64,000 bases of DNA, from NCBI GenBank assembly GCA_934216615.1, contig CAKQCB010000002.1, positions 310,001 to 374,000 on the forward strand, written 5' to 3'. The DNA comes from an uncultured Anaerolineae bacterium (GTDB lineage Bacteria; Chloroflexota; Anaerolineae; Aggregatilineales; Phototrophicaceae). Below, piece by piece: positions 27,986 through 37,431 of the stretch (positions are counted from its first letter, which is position 1; each line of letters begins with the position of its first letter). The notes below the pieces were generated by a model. The model was not told where the DNA came from. It ran no database searches and saw nothing but the letters and a program-made list of their open reading frames with translations. The position numbers were made by a program, and so were the translations under genes.

Positions 27986-28070
27986 GTGAACGCTTGAGCT
28001 TCTTTCTTCAAAATGACTAAACTTACAACTTCATCGTGTACTTGCAGGCCACAAATGGAAGTGAGTTCGT

Positions 28071-28076
28071 TATAAT
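28071..28076 (+). promoter_or_regulatory. -10 box (TATAAT) implying a near-leaderless mRNA
   Basis: A consensus TATAAT ends eight bases before the ATG of the glycoside hydrolase gene, so transcription would start at or beside the start codon. No matching -35 at the usual distance was seen, and no ribosome site fits in the gap. Confidence 0.45.
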
Positions 28077-28084
28077 ACGACGCT

Positions 28085-29848
28085 ATGAAAACACAGACAC
28101 ATCAACTCACCACCCCACCTTCAACCCAACGCCCCCATGCAAAAAGGGTGAAAAAGTTAGGTATTCTCGGTATCGGGGTCGTTATCGTATCCGTTCTCTT
28201 GATCTTAGATTTAACACAACAAGGACTTGCGTGGCGGTTTTTCTGGTCAGTCACTGGCGAAGAAACACCGTTAGCACAAATGCGGGGTGTTGTGGAATGG
28301 TTAGGTCATTTTATCAGAACCCAACCGACAACAGAACCCTATGTTTCCATCACCCATACAGATGTCAACCCCTACGGCATCAATACGTTTCTTGAACAAG
28401 AGGTGGAGCCAGAAAAACGGGAACGCCAAGTGCAGATGATCGCCGACGCAGGCTTTGGCTGGATGCGTCAGCAATTCCCCTGGGCAGACATTGAAATTGA
28501 AGGCCAAGGCGACTTTGTAGACCGCCGTAACGACGTAGACCAAGACGGCATCATTGATGAAATTAGCGCGTGGGAGAAATACGATCAGATTGTAGCGTTG
28601 GCCGAACAATACGGTTTACAAATCCAAGTTCGGTTAGACAACCCACCCGCATGGTCACGAAGCAACCCCGACGCAGGCAGTTTTGCCCCACCCGACGACT
28701 TTCAAGATTTTGTCAATTATGCGGTGGCCGTTGCCGAACGGTATCAAGGGCGGTTGTACTATTACCAAGTCTGGAACGAACCCAACATTTACCCTGAATG
28801 GGGGGAACAGTCGGTCAGCCCTGAAGCCTATACAGAACTGCTCTGCCGAACCTATGATGCCCTGAAAGCCGTAGACCCGAATATTGTGGTGATCACAGGG
28901 GCGTTAGCGCCGACGATCTCACTCACAGGCCGTGATCTGAACGACTTCATTTTCTTGGAACGGATGTATGCGGCAGGCGCAAGTCGCTGTTTTGATGTGC
29001 TGTCGGTGCAGGGCTACGGCTTAAACAGCGGGCCGACTGACCGCCGTATGCGTCCTACCACTGTCAATTTCTCGCGTAATCTCTATATCCGTGATCTGAT
29101 GGTCGCCAACGGGGACGAACACAAATCCATCTGGATTAGTGAGGCCGCTTGGAACCCAATCGACGCGCCCGAAGTGCCAAGCGACGTTCAAAACCGCGAA
29201 AATTATGGCGTGGTGACCCCTGAACAAGCATCACGTTATATGCCACTGGCGTATCAACGTGCGCAAGAAGAATGGCCTTGGATCGGCGTGATGCACTATT
29301 GGTTCTTCAAACGCGCGGGCGATTCGGAACAAAATCAGAGTTGGTATTACTTCCGCATGGTCGAGCCAGATTTTACGCCTCTACCGATCTATGACACCCT
29401 GCGCGAGTACATCACCAGCAGTACGCCCACGCTGTATCGCGGGGTGCATCAAGAAACCGATTGGGCGGTCAACTACCCTGATGATGCCGAAATCATTCTC
29501 ACAGACGATGCACTCACAGGGACTGCCGTCACCACACAGGTACAGTTCACAGCGCAAGGCACAGGCTTACAAATCCGCTGGTTGGGGGAATCCCCCTTGC
29601 AGGTCGTGATCAATGGCGAAGAAAGCCGAGCGGTCACAGGCAGTCAAGATTGGCAGACCAGCACCTTAAATCAATCAATTCTTGCGGAAACGATGCAAGT
29701 TGAAATCACTTCGGATTCACCCTTTACGCTCGACAGCATCACCGTGTATGACACAACGACACAATGGTATGAACTGGTCGGCATGGTCGCGTTAGCAGGG
29801 GTGATCGTCGTTTCTTTAGGGCTTTTGTGGTGGGTCACCCGTCGCTGA
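28085..29848 (+). CDS. Membrane-anchored glycoside hydrolase (clan A, GH39/GH5-like)
   Basis: A 587-residue protein with a membrane segment at about 25-42 and another near the C-terminus (about 565-583). Between them is a TIM-barrel glycosidase: VWNEPN with the likely acid/base E232, and SIWISEAAW with the likely nucleophile E353, spaced and placed as in clan GH-A retaining enzymes. A beta-rich ancillary domain (about 440-560) follows. It probably faces outside and trims or remodels a polysaccharide made by this cluster. Exact GH family and linkage cannot be fixed. Two bases separate it from the next gene. Confidence 0.82.
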   Translation: MKTQTHQLTTPPSTQRPHAKRVKKLGILGIGVVIVSVLLILDLTQQGLAWRFFWSVTGEETPLAQMRGVVEWLGHFIRTQPTTEPYVSITHTDVNPYGINTFLEQEVEPEKRERQVQMIADAGFGWMRQQFPWADIEIEGQGDFVDRRNDVDQDGIIDEISAWEKYDQIVALAEQYGLQIQVRLDNPPAWSRSNPDAGSFAPPDDFQDFVNYAVAVAERYQGRLYYYQVWNEPNIYPEWGEQSVSPEAYTELLCRTYDALKAVDPNIVVITGALAPTISLTGRDLNDFIFLERMYAAGASRCFDVLSVQGYGLNSGPTDRRMRPTTVNFSRNLYIRDLMVANGDEHKSIWISEAAWNPIDAPEVPSDVQNRENYGVVTPEQASRYMPLAYQRAQEEWPWIGVMHYWFFKRAGDSEQNQSWYYFRMVEPDFTPLPIYDTLREYITSSTPTLYRGVHQETDWAVNYPDDAEIILTDDALTGTAVTTQVQFTAQGTGLQIRWLGESPLQVVINGEESRAVTGSQDWQTSTLNQSILAETMQVEITSDSPFTLDSITVYDTTTQWYELVGMVALAGVIVVSLGLLWWVTRR

Positions 29849-29850
29849 TC

Positions 29851-31824
29851 ATGAACCCAAAACCGTTCCCTTCGTTCAACCGTTCCGCAACCCTGCTCAT
29901 GCTTGGGCTGGTCGTCGTCTTGATCGGCTTTGGACTGCGCATTCATCATCTCGGCACACAATCCCTCTGGAATGATGAGGGGAACAGCTACGTTCAAGCG
30001 ATGCGTTCCTTCAGCGAGATTGCCGACCATGCGGCGCGCGATATTCATCCTCCCCTGTATTACTGGGGGCTTTCGGTCTGGCGTGCGCTCACAGGCGACA
30101 GTGAATTCAGTTTACGGGCGCTCTCGCTATTTTTTAGCGTTGGCTCGGTTGCGGTAGCCTTTGCGTTGGGACGGTTGACGGTAGAGCGACGTTATGCGTG
30201 GATCGGCGGGTTGACCGCCGCGCTTATCACCGCGCTGAACAGCTTCAGCATCTATTACGCCCAAGAAACACGGATGTATGCTCAACTGGCATTTTTAGGC
30301 ACGTTGAGTTTATGGTTCGCCATGATTTTTGTGCGTCGGCCGACGTGGAAAACCGCCCTCGCGGTGATGCTCGTCAACACGCTCGGTTTGTATACTCAAT
30401 ACGCCTTCGCCTTTATGATGTTGGCGCAAGGGCTGTGGGTTTTGTTCTGGATGATCTTGCGCTGGCGTGAGGGACATTTCCCCAAACGTGTCCTCACCCT
30501 ATATTTTCTGGCGAACCTCGGCGTATTGATCTTGTTCGCCTTCTGGTTACCTACCGCACTTGAACAGTTGAGCATCTGGCCGAACACGGGCGGGGACACG
30601 GCGTTGGACACGGCCTTTGGCATCACCTTACGTTGGCTGATCTATGGGTTATCTTCTCCGTTAGCAACGATCAATGTGCCGTTATTCTTCTGTCTGTTCG
30701 GCCTTTTGATTCCACAGCAAGGCATTTCCGGCGAAAGCCGTCGCGCCCTCATCATGCAGGCTTTGATGCCCATCCTCGCGATTTTGCTTCCTGTCGGTAT
30801 CTTCTTATTGAGTGGACGTTTTCGCGAGGAAAACCTGAAATGGCTTTTACCCGCGCAGATTGCCATTGCCTTGTTAATGGCGCGCGGAGTGGTCAGCCTG
30901 TGGTCATTAGGGGAACGCGCCCGCAGGCTTCCTAAAATTGCGCTGTGGGTTGGGCGGGCGGGGGCTGTCTTAGGCTTTGTTTGGCTGGTCGCCACGTTAT
31001 GGGCAGGAACACAAAAACTCTATACCGATGCTGAATATCAACGGGCGGATTATCGTGAGATTGCCCGCGTCATCCGCCAAAATGCCCAAGCGGGTGATGC
31101 GATCATTTTGAACGCGCCGAACCAAGCAGAAGTATTTACTTATTATTATCGTGATTCAGAAATCCCGATCTATCCTCTACCGCGTGGACTGGGTGGGGAT
31201 GATGTCGCGACGCAAGCGGAGATTGATCAAGTGATAGCCACGCATGAACAACTCTTTGCTGTCTTGTGGGGCGAAGCCGAACGCGACCCTCAGCGCATTG
31301 TCGAGACGGCGCTCAATGAAAACACGTTTGAACTCAGCGATGATTGGTACGGGGATGTTCGCCTTGTGCGGTATGTCAGCGAAAGTGAAATGCTCAACCC
31401 CACCCAGACGGATGCACATTTTGGCGATTCCATCATTTTAGAATCGTTCGCGCTTTCCGCGCCACCCTACCATGCAGGGCAACCTTTACTCGTCCGCTTG
31501 AATTGGATGAGCGACGTCACGCTGGAAACCCGTTATAAAATCTTCGTCCAGCTTCTGAATCCGGAAGGCATCCTCGTCGCCCAACACGACAGTGAACCCG
31601 GCGGGGGAACCTTCCTCACGACGACATGGCAGGCGAACACGCGGGTGATGGATACGCATGCGCTTCTCATCCCAACCGATGCACCGAGCGGGGACTATAC
31701 CTTAATTGTAGGCATGTATCTTTTTGAAGAACCGTATACTCGTTTGACAATCCAATCCGACCTTCTTAGTATCGACACTGACGCAGCACAATTAACCATC
31801 ATTGAGGTAGAACCTTCATCATGA
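29851..31824 (+). CDS. Multi-membrane glycosyltransferase (GT39/PMT-2-like)
   Basis: Taken from the ATG at 29851 (657 residues); an in-frame GTG at 29827 would overlap the previous stop, so it is less likely. The N-terminal half has about ten membrane segments. The first outer loop carries LWNDEGNSY (D42/E43), and ARDIHPPLYYW follows, both typical of polyprenyl-phosphate-sugar-dependent GT-C enzymes of the PMT_2/GT39 type. The C-terminal ~230 residues form soluble domains, the last one beta-rich. It would transfer a sugar from a lipid-linked donor to an exported acceptor. Tightly packed with neighbours on both sides, so one operon. Confidence 0.85.
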   Translation: MNPKPFPSFNRSATLLMLGLVVVLIGFGLRIHHLGTQSLWNDEGNSYVQAMRSFSEIADHAARDIHPPLYYWGLSVWRALTGDSEFSLRALSLFFSVGSVAVAFALGRLTVERRYAWIGGLTAALITALNSFSIYYAQETRMYAQLAFLGTLSLWFAMIFVRRPTWKTALAVMLVNTLGLYTQYAFAFMMLAQGLWVLFWMILRWREGHFPKRVLTLYFLANLGVLILFAFWLPTALEQLSIWPNTGGDTALDTAFGITLRWLIYGLSSPLATINVPLFFCLFGLLIPQQGISGESRRALIMQALMPILAILLPVGIFLLSGRFREENLKWLLPAQIAIALLMARGVVSLWSLGERARRLPKIALWVGRAGAVLGFVWLVATLWAGTQKLYTDAEYQRADYREIARVIRQNAQAGDAIILNAPNQAEVFTYYYRDSEIPIYPLPRGLGGDDVATQAEIDQVIATHEQLFAVLWGEAERDPQRIVETALNENTFELSDDWYGDVRLVRYVSESEMLNPTQTDAHFGDSIILESFALSAPPYHAGQPLLVRLNWMSDVTLETRYKIFVQLLNPEGILVAQHDSEPGGGTFLTTTWQANTRVMDTHALLIPTDAPSGDYTLIVGMYLFEEPYTRLTIQSDLLSIDTDAAQLTIIEVEPSS

Positions 31825-32576
31825 AACTGTCTTGGCTAGGATTACTCTTGAGTGTGATCGTCTTTGCTGGCTGTTCATCTACCACATTATTTCCAGAACC
31901 GACCGTCCAAAATGTCCCCTTGCCCAGCGCCACGCCGTTTGATACGGACGCGTCGAACGCCAACGCGACCGCGCGCGCAGTGCCTCAAGGCCCGTATGTA
32001 TCTACGTATGCACCGCCTGTCGCCAGTTTAGAAGCGCTGGCACTGCCTACGTTTGTCCCTGACTACCCATGCGCGTTAGAAAATGTGGATGTTTATAATC
32101 AACAAATCTGCCGACGGGAAACCGTCCAAGAGAGAGCGGTGAGCGAGTCCGACAGATTCAGTTTGATCGCGCGTGATTACAGTTTCACGCAGGGTTGTGG
32201 GCGGGGTATCAATTACCGCGTGTTAGAAGTTCGACTATGCGAACGGAATTCCGGTCAAATTTCAATTCTGACGCGCAACCTTGTCGGGGATATCATCCCA
32301 TCCCCTGACGGTGAATGGTACGCATTTGCCAGCCAAACCTTAAATGACCCTGCGATGCCCGCGCATATCTACCGCGTCAACATCGCGATGGGCGTCGTTC
32401 AAATTGTAGACACGCTAGAATTTCCCGTGTGGTTACGTGCGTTGACGGTAGATGGCTGGTCGGACGACCAAGCATGGATTTACTTCAACTTGTGGGATGG
32501 CACAGAAACAGGCTGGTTTGATTATCAAATCCGTGTGGACGGCAGTGGTTTCTACGAACCTGCTATCATCGACTAA
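31821..32576 (+). CDS. Hypothetical lipoprotein
   Basis: A 251-residue protein with a lipoprotein signal: MKLSWLGLLLSVIVFAGC, lipobox FAGC with C18. After a Ser/Thr/Ala-rich tether (20-60) there is a beta-rich domain with six or so cysteines and SPDGEWYAFASQ, TVDGWSDDQAWIY segments that look like one or two incomplete PD40 propeller blades. Function unknown; outer-face membrane protein. Its ATG overlaps the previous stop by four bases (ATGA), showing translational coupling with the glycosyltransferase. Confidence 0.8.
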   Translation: MKLSWLGLLLSVIVFAGCSSTTLFPEPTVQNVPLPSATPFDTDASNANATARAVPQGPYVSTYAPPVASLEALALPTFVPDYPCALENVDVYNQQICRRETVQERAVSESDRFSLIARDYSFTQGCGRGINYRVLEVRLCERNSGQISILTRNLVGDIIPSPDGEWYAFASQTLNDPAMPAHIYRVNIAMGVVQIVDTLEFPVWLRALTVDGWSDDQAWIYFNLWDGTETGWFDYQIRVDGSGFYEPAIID

Positions 32577-32613
32577 TTCTCATTCGGGGTTTCTACGAAG
32601 GTTTATCCTTACC

Positions 32614-32970
32614 ATGACAATCGATTTTCAAAAGATTCTGCCCCTGCTCATCTCAATCGGCATTTTGATTTTAGTCGCTATCCTCAGAAATACATCGCGC
32701 ACCGTCGCGGCGATTGTCGCCACCATGCCGATCAATATTCCGCTGGCGCTCTACGTTTTTTCAGGGGGCGAAAATGTCACACAACAATCTCTCGTTGACT
32801 TTTTAGGGTCGATGATCGTCGGCTTGATCCCTTCGTTCTTCTTTCTCATCGCCGCTTATTTTGCTGCTCGAGAAGGCTTGACCACATTCCCCACCATCAT
32901 CGTCGGCTATATCGCGTGGGGAATTACACTCGGGATCATTTTAGGTATTCAATCTCTGTTCAAAGCATGA
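32614..32970 (+). CDS. Small four-helix membrane protein (GlpM/DUF3147-like?)
   Basis: A 118-residue protein, start taken at ATG 32614; a longer frame running back to 32452 overlaps the lipoprotein gene and encodes unlikely sequence. Four hydrophobic segments (about 8-25, 30-48, 65-85, 92-112) with RNTSRTVAAIVATMPINIPLALY (25-47). The layout and 'ATMP' loop are reminiscent of GlpM/DUF3147 small membrane proteins, but this is a weak resemblance. It lies 37 bases after the lipoprotein gene and 10 bases before the propeller gene. Confidence 0.75.
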   Translation: MTIDFQKILPLLISIGILILVAILRNTSRTVAAIVATMPINIPLALYVFSGGENVTQQSLVDFLGSMIVGLIPSFFFLIAAYFAAREGLTTFPTIIVGYIAWGITLGIILGIQSLFKA

Positions 32971-32980
32971 TGGATGAACT

Positions 32981-34030
32981 ATGTTACAAAACATTCTTTC
33001 GTTAAACCCGCTTCAAAGGCGGTTGGTGTTTTTTATGATTTTCTTCGGTGGCATCCTGTTGTTACTGGGCATTACATGGCTTTTAGTGCGCGGGACGTTA
33101 GGCACAGGCGAACGACAAATGGCGCAGGTCCTCACCGATGGTTACGTCGTTCGTGAATTTGTCGCCCTGCCCGACGATGATGCCTACCCGCCCTCGGTCG
33201 CGGTGGATCAAAATGGCACTGTCTACACCGGTTCGTATGCCACAGGCGCGGTATGGGCCATCAGCGCTGATAGTGCAACGGTGACAGAAATCCCGAACAC
33301 GCGCGAGAGCATCGGCGCGGTGGTGGGGATTGCCGTCCTGCCTGACCAATCCCTGTTGGTGGTCGATCAAATCGACACTGATCCGCGCACACAAGGCGGA
33401 AAAGTCTATTCGGTCACCCCATCTGGAGAGATCAGCGTGTGGATCGAATCCATCCCCGAAGCGCCCGGCTTTGTCGCGCCGAATGACATCGCGCTGGATG
33501 GCGAAGGGCGTGTTTACGTCACCGACCCGGGGCGCAACCAAGTATGGCGCTGGGATGCCGACGCAACTCACAGTGAATTATGGTTTGTTCCGCCTGTGGT
33601 CAATGATGAGCGCGCCTCTGTGACGGGCATTGGCTATGATGCGACCACCAACTCAATGGTTTTGACCGATCCCGAATTGAACCGCATTTGGCGCGTTGAT
33701 GTAGACAGCGGTGAAACCAGCATCTTGTTCAATTATGAAGGCACGGAAAATTTCCCCGGCTTTGATGGCGTCACCGTCACACCAGACGGCGCGATCTATG
33801 TGGCGGCGCTAGGTCAAAACGGGATCGCACGGATCGAAAATGAACAAATGTATTGGGTCGTGGGTCTGTTCAGAGGGTCGAGTGATGTCGAGTTCGCCGC
33901 GCCGAATCATCTTTATGTCACCAACTACGATCAAACGTCGATTGTGATTCCCATCTTCACCCCTCAATTACCGTTTGCGCTGGATGTGATTGATATCATG
34001 CCTACCGCAGAAACCACCACAACACCGTAA
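32981..34030 (+). CDS. Membrane-anchored SMP-30/NHL-like beta-propeller protein
   Basis: A 349-residue protein with one membrane anchor near the N-terminus (about 17-36). The rest is a six-bladed propeller of the SMP-30/NHL kind with repeated PxxIAxDxxGxVYVTD text, for example APNDIALDGEGRVYVTDPG (about 167-185) and DGVTVTPDGAIYVA (about 262-275). Such proteins include lactonases and binding scaffolds; metal-ligand residues could not be assigned with confidence, so no reaction is claimed. Last gene before a terminator in the envelope cluster. Confidence 0.8.
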   Translation: MLQNILSLNPLQRRLVFFMIFFGGILLLLGITWLLVRGTLGTGERQMAQVLTDGYVVREFVALPDDDAYPPSVAVDQNGTVYTGSYATGAVWAISADSATVTEIPNTRESIGAVVGIAVLPDQSLLVVDQIDTDPRTQGGKVYSVTPSGEISVWIESIPEAPGFVAPNDIALDGEGRVYVTDPGRNQVWRWDADATHSELWFVPPVVNDERASVTGIGYDATTNSMVLTDPELNRIWRVDVDSGETSILFNYEGTENFPGFDGVTVTPDGAIYVAALGQNGIARIENEQMYWVVGLFRGSSDVEFAAPNHLYVTNYDQTSIVIPIFTPQLPFALDVIDIMPTAETTTTP

Positions 34031-34083
34031 CTTTTGAGCGATGATGGATGAGAATCCTCAAACCATAGCTTGAAAGATAGATA

Positions 34084-34118
34084 GGCTCGGGTTTAACATA
34101 CTCCGAGCCTTTCGTTTT
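34084..34118 (+). terminator. Rho-independent terminator
   Basis: GGCTCGG (34084-34090) and CCGAGCC (34103-34109) form a 7-bp GC-rich stem followed by TTTCGTTTT. Confidence 0.8.
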
Positions 34119-34154
34119 ATAGGCATCTTTCAAAAAGCTATTTGAGGTTCAAGT

Positions 34155-35453
34155 ATGTCTATTCCACCAAACGAATTTGACACCCCTTCCGACGATCACC
34201 TTGCGGAAACTGGCAAAATGCACCCAGTCAGTGAACCCGTTCCAGCTTGGCGACGTGGGATCGGCGCGTTCAGTCTTATTGGTGCATTTGCACTCACCAT
34301 CGCAACGGCGCTTTTGCTGTTAAACCCCGCCGAAGATACTTCACCCGTTCAAGATCATACGCCAGAAACAGTCGCGACGATTGAAACGGTCACCCAAGAA
34401 ACCCCGTCTGAAACCAGTGTCGTAACACTGCCAACAACCGAATCTGCCACATCCGCGCCCGTCAACATCAACGCGCTGTTACTACCCACGCTGGCACCAG
34501 AGAATATGTCGAGTTTGTTGAACGCGCCTCTCGAACGGGTGGATAGTCAGTTCACGCCTAACGAATTTGTACGGAATCTGTATGATCCGTTCACGATCAT
34601 CGAAGATCGCCCCCGCAGTGAGGTGGTTCAATACGAAGTACAATCCGGCGACACTTATTTCACGATTGCCGAACGGTTCGGGCTGAAGCCGGAAACGCTC
34701 GCATGGTCGAATGATCGAAGCATCATTGGCTCTTTGCGCCCGGGGGTGATCCTCAATATCCTGCCCACTGATGGCGCGTACCGCACGATTAACAACCGCG
34801 CGACGATTCAAGAAATTGCCAATGAATTTAACGTCGATCCGTTCGTGATCATCGACTCTGAATACAATGACCTTTTCGGAAGCACGCCCGAATCTATTTT
34901 GACCAGCGGGATGCGCATTGTCGTGCCCGGGGGCGAAGCCGAAACCATCACATGGGCGGCGGTGGTCGAAACCCGTCCAAGCACGTCTGGCTCAAGTAAC
35001 AACAGTGGTTCTTCCGTCACCGTGAACGAAGTCAACTTTGAACCGGGTGACCCGGGCAGTTGTGGATGGACACCTAACCCGGGCGGTGGCGGTGGTTGGA
35101 TCAACCCGCTCGGCGGAGGGTACACATGGATGCGTGGCTTCACCTCATGGCATACAGGCGTTGATCTTGCCGCCCCTACAGGCACGCCTGTCTACGCCGC
35201 GAATGGTGGAACTGTCGTCTTTGCGGGCTGGAATACCTACGGTTACGGTTATGCAATCGTAATTGCACACGGCCCATTAATGACGTTGTACGCGCACTTA
35301 AGCGGGATCAATGCCCGCTGTCAACAACAAGTGAGCGCGGGTCAGCTCATCGGCGCAGTCGGTTCTACGGGCGATTCTTCTGGCCCGCACCTGCACTTTG
35401 AAATCCGCAGTAACAATATCGCCACTGACCCCACAGGGTACATGCCCTTCTAG
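34155..35453 (+). CDS. LysM and M23 peptidase domain protein (cell-wall hydrolase or activator)
   Basis: A 432-residue protein: cytoplasmic N-terminus, one membrane segment (about 37-56), a Thr/Ser/Glu-rich linker, a LysM domain (about 159-203, starting YEVQSGDTYFTIAERFGL), a second, weaker LysM-like stretch (about 213-262), a Gly/Ser linker, and a C-terminal M23 domain. In M23, WHTGVDLA gives the first zinc His and Asp, and GPHLHFEI gives the catalytic and zinc His pair, so it looks active. Such proteins cleave peptidoglycan cross-links. Terminators precede and follow the gene, so it is monocistronic. Confidence 0.9.
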   Translation: MSIPPNEFDTPSDDHLAETGKMHPVSEPVPAWRRGIGAFSLIGAFALTIATALLLLNPAEDTSPVQDHTPETVATIETVTQETPSETSVVTLPTTESATSAPVNINALLLPTLAPENMSSLLNAPLERVDSQFTPNEFVRNLYDPFTIIEDRPRSEVVQYEVQSGDTYFTIAERFGLKPETLAWSNDRSIIGSLRPGVILNILPTDGAYRTINNRATIQEIANEFNVDPFVIIDSEYNDLFGSTPESILTSGMRIVVPGGEAETITWAAVVETRPSTSGSSNNSGSSVTVNEVNFEPGDPGSCGWTPNPGGGGGWINPLGGGYTWMRGFTSWHTGVDLAAPTGTPVYAANGGTVVFAGWNTYGYGYAIVIAHGPLMTLYAHLSGINARCQQQVSAGQLIGAVGSTGDSSGPHLHFEIRSNNIATDPTGYMPF

Positions 35454-35468
35454 TTCAACCGCATCGAA

Positions 35469-35499
35469 CCCCCTAGCGCATACTAGGGGGTTTCTTCTT
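35469..35499 (+). terminator. Rho-independent terminator after the M23 gene
   Basis: CCCCCTAG (35469-35476) pairs with CTAGGGGG (35483-35490), loop of six, then TTTCTTCTTC. Its right arm overlaps the stop codon of the convergent gene. Confidence 0.8.
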
Positions 35500-35827
35500 C
35501 GTCAGGCTCATCTAACAACGGCAGCAGATAATACACTGGTTCTTCATACGGGTGATGCGCCCGTAAAGCGCGGATCACGTTGCGCACATCCCGCCGTGCG
35601 CACCAAGTTTCAACGCGGTATTCCTCTACTTCGTTCACTTCGAGTGTTTCGCCCAGCGCAGGGTTGGCATTTTCGTTGGGCAAAAAGCGCCCCGTTCCCG
35701 CAGAAAAATACGAACAATAGCTGTAATTTCCCACTTGGCCCGCACCCGCTTTTGCGACGGCATCCAAGACGGGATATAAGGCATCTTTAGGCACTGTAAA
35801 AATAATCATGACCTGTTCTTCGAGCAT
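35483..35827 (-). CDS. YqfO/NIF3 insert-domain-like (CutA1/PII-fold) protein
   Basis: A 114-residue single-domain protein. VPKDALYPVLDAVAKAGAGQVGNY (about 12-35), CSYFSAGTGRFLPNENANPALG and YRVETWC...AHHPYEEPVYYLLPL match the domain inserted in YqfO/NIF3-family (DUF34) proteins and found alone in some bacteria. The free-standing form is structurally CutA1/PII-like and may bind a small ligand or metal; function is not settled. The first Met (35827) is supported by AGAGG six bases upstream; an internal Met six codons later is an alternative. Confidence 0.82.
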   Translation of the reverse strand: MLEEQVMIIFTVPKDALYPVLDAVAKAGAGQVGNYSYCSYFSAGTGRFLPNENANPALGETLEVNEVEEYRVETWCARRDVRNVIRALRAHHPYEEPVYYLLPLLDEPDEEETP

Positions 35828-36142
35828 TTTTATCCTCTGTATGATTTCTTAATCTATTCTTGTCATTTCCCAAATCAGTTTGTGGACAGTTTGACAAAAC
35901 AAGTTACACTCAATTCATCAAATTTGTAAAGAAACATACATCGCATCAACGGGGCTATATGTCCCGCATTGATGTTTAACCATTTGCTGACAATTTTGCG
36001 CGTTTGTTAGTGTCGTTTGTTGTTGGGTTTTAGCATCCATTGTTACACCGAACCCATCCCCAAACCCAATTTCATAGCACTAACAAGAGAACTTATACAC
36101 TCTGACATTCAAACCGCGCATGCGGTTTACTGGCGTTCTAAA
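35828..36142. other. Intergenic region with an unexplained stem-loop
   Basis: About 315 bases between divergent genes. It holds an imperfect hairpin at 35944-35974 (CATCAA/TTGATG plus CGGG/CCCG with a two-base bulge, loop ctatat) in the 5' region of the TPR gene. It has no T-run. No RNA family was recognised. A longer frame reaching back to a TTG at 36017 for the TPR gene is judged unlikely. Confidence 0.5.
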
Positions 36143-37330
36143 ATGAATATTCATCGTCCTTATTCACCGTCATTGCGCCGCCAACGACGGTCACGACATT
36201 CATGTTTGTCGCTCGTCATGCTGCTTGGGATCGTGTGCTCAGCAAGTTTTTTAACTTGGAAATGGCTTGAGAATAAAGGAATCACCTTCGCGCCCGCATC
36301 CGCAGATAACCGCTTAAGTCATGCGTTGCAAGCGTTCCAACGCGGTGACCTGCATACAGCGGTCAACCTCGCACGGCAGATACATAACCAAGAACCGGAT
36401 AACGCCACCGCATTGATCTTACTCACACGCGCGTTGATCTACCGAAGTTATGTCGATTTTAACCACGCGCTGGATCGAGAATATGCCCTCGTGGCCACCA
36501 CATCCGCCTACCAAAACAACCCCAATAATATTGATGTCATCGGCGCATACGCCTTTGCCCTACAAGCCAACGGGCGTCCGGGCATGGCGGCAGAAATCGC
36601 GCGGGAAGCGCTCGCCCTAGACCCAAATCACACGCTTGCACACACGGCGTTAGCGCTCGCCTATGCCGTGGCGGGCGCGTATGATACGGCGGTTCGCGAA
36701 AGTCAATTTGCGGTAGAGCAATCCAATCACGAAACTCGTTTGGATGCCTTACGCGCGTTGGCGATCAGCTACAGCGACACCGGCCAATACCAACAGGCAG
36801 CTCAAACCGTTGAGCAGGCCATCGCGCTCAATAACAATCTCATCCCGCTATATTTTGAACGGGCGTTATACGCCCTTCAAGTTGCGGATTATGATGCGGC
36901 GACGGTGGCGTATTATCAGATTTTGGTCATCGACCCGAACAATGTCAAAGCGCGGTTACGCCTGTGCGAAGTGTCGAGCTTACTGCGCGAATGGGATGCC
37001 GCCTTGCGCTTTTGCACCGAAGTCACTGAGCGCGCGCCGGGCTGGGCAGATGGTTGGTACCAGCTCGGGCGAGAAAATTTCTTACTTGGACGGTTTGAAA
37101 ATGCCGCCAATTATTTAGGTCAATGTGCGACGCTCCAAATTGCACAGGGAATTCCTATCCCGCAACGGCGCTTTGAATGTTGGTATCTGCAAGGACAGGC
37201 CGCACAAATCATCGGCAACTGCGAGATATTGCTCAACGCGTATCAGCAGTTTATGGCGATGTCGCAAGAATACACCATCCCCCAAACATGGACTTACCCA
37301 CCCGAAGGCCCGCCCGGTTGTACCCGTTAA
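36143..37330 (+). CDS. Membrane-anchored TPR-repeat protein
   Basis: From ATG 36143 (395 residues) the protein has a very basic N-terminus (RRQRRSRH), one membrane helix (about 23-44) and then a soluble part of tetratricopeptide repeats, for example LQAFQRGDLHTAVNLARQI, AGAYDTAVRESQFAVEQ, TGQYQQAAQTVEQAIALN and VADYDAATVAYYQILVIDPN, with the usual small-residue spacing. These form a protein-binding scaffold, probably outside the membrane given the positive-inside rule. Partner unknown. Monocistronic. Confidence 0.85.
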   Translation: MNIHRPYSPSLRRQRRSRHSCLSLVMLLGIVCSASFLTWKWLENKGITFAPASADNRLSHALQAFQRGDLHTAVNLARQIHNQEPDNATALILLTRALIYRSYVDFNHALDREYALVATTSAYQNNPNNIDVIGAYAFALQANGRPGMAAEIAREALALDPNHTLAHTALALAYAVAGAYDTAVRESQFAVEQSNHETRLDALRALAISYSDTGQYQQAAQTVEQAIALNNNLIPLYFERALYALQVADYDAATVAYYQILVIDPNNVKARLRLCEVSSLLREWDAALRFCTEVTERAPGWADGWYQLGRENFLLGRFENAANYLGQCATLQIAQGIPIPQRRFECWYLQGQAAQIIGNCEILLNAYQQFMAMSQEYTIPQTWTYPPEGPPGCTR

Positions 37331-37431
37331 AAATGAGTTTTGAACCCTTTTACTGTGCAGTTACGTATCAATAGATAACCGCCTGAAATTTAAATGCGTA
37401 AACGCATCGTATAACTAAAGAGGGGATCAAA

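Noticed and set aside
29827..29850. Longer GTG start for the GT39-like gene
   Set aside because: It overlaps the previous gene, while the ATG at 29851 directly follows that stop and begins a normal signal-anchor region.
32452..32613. N-terminal extension of the small membrane protein
   Set aside because: It runs out of frame through the end of the lipoprotein gene; the ATG at 32614 gives a compact four-helix protein.
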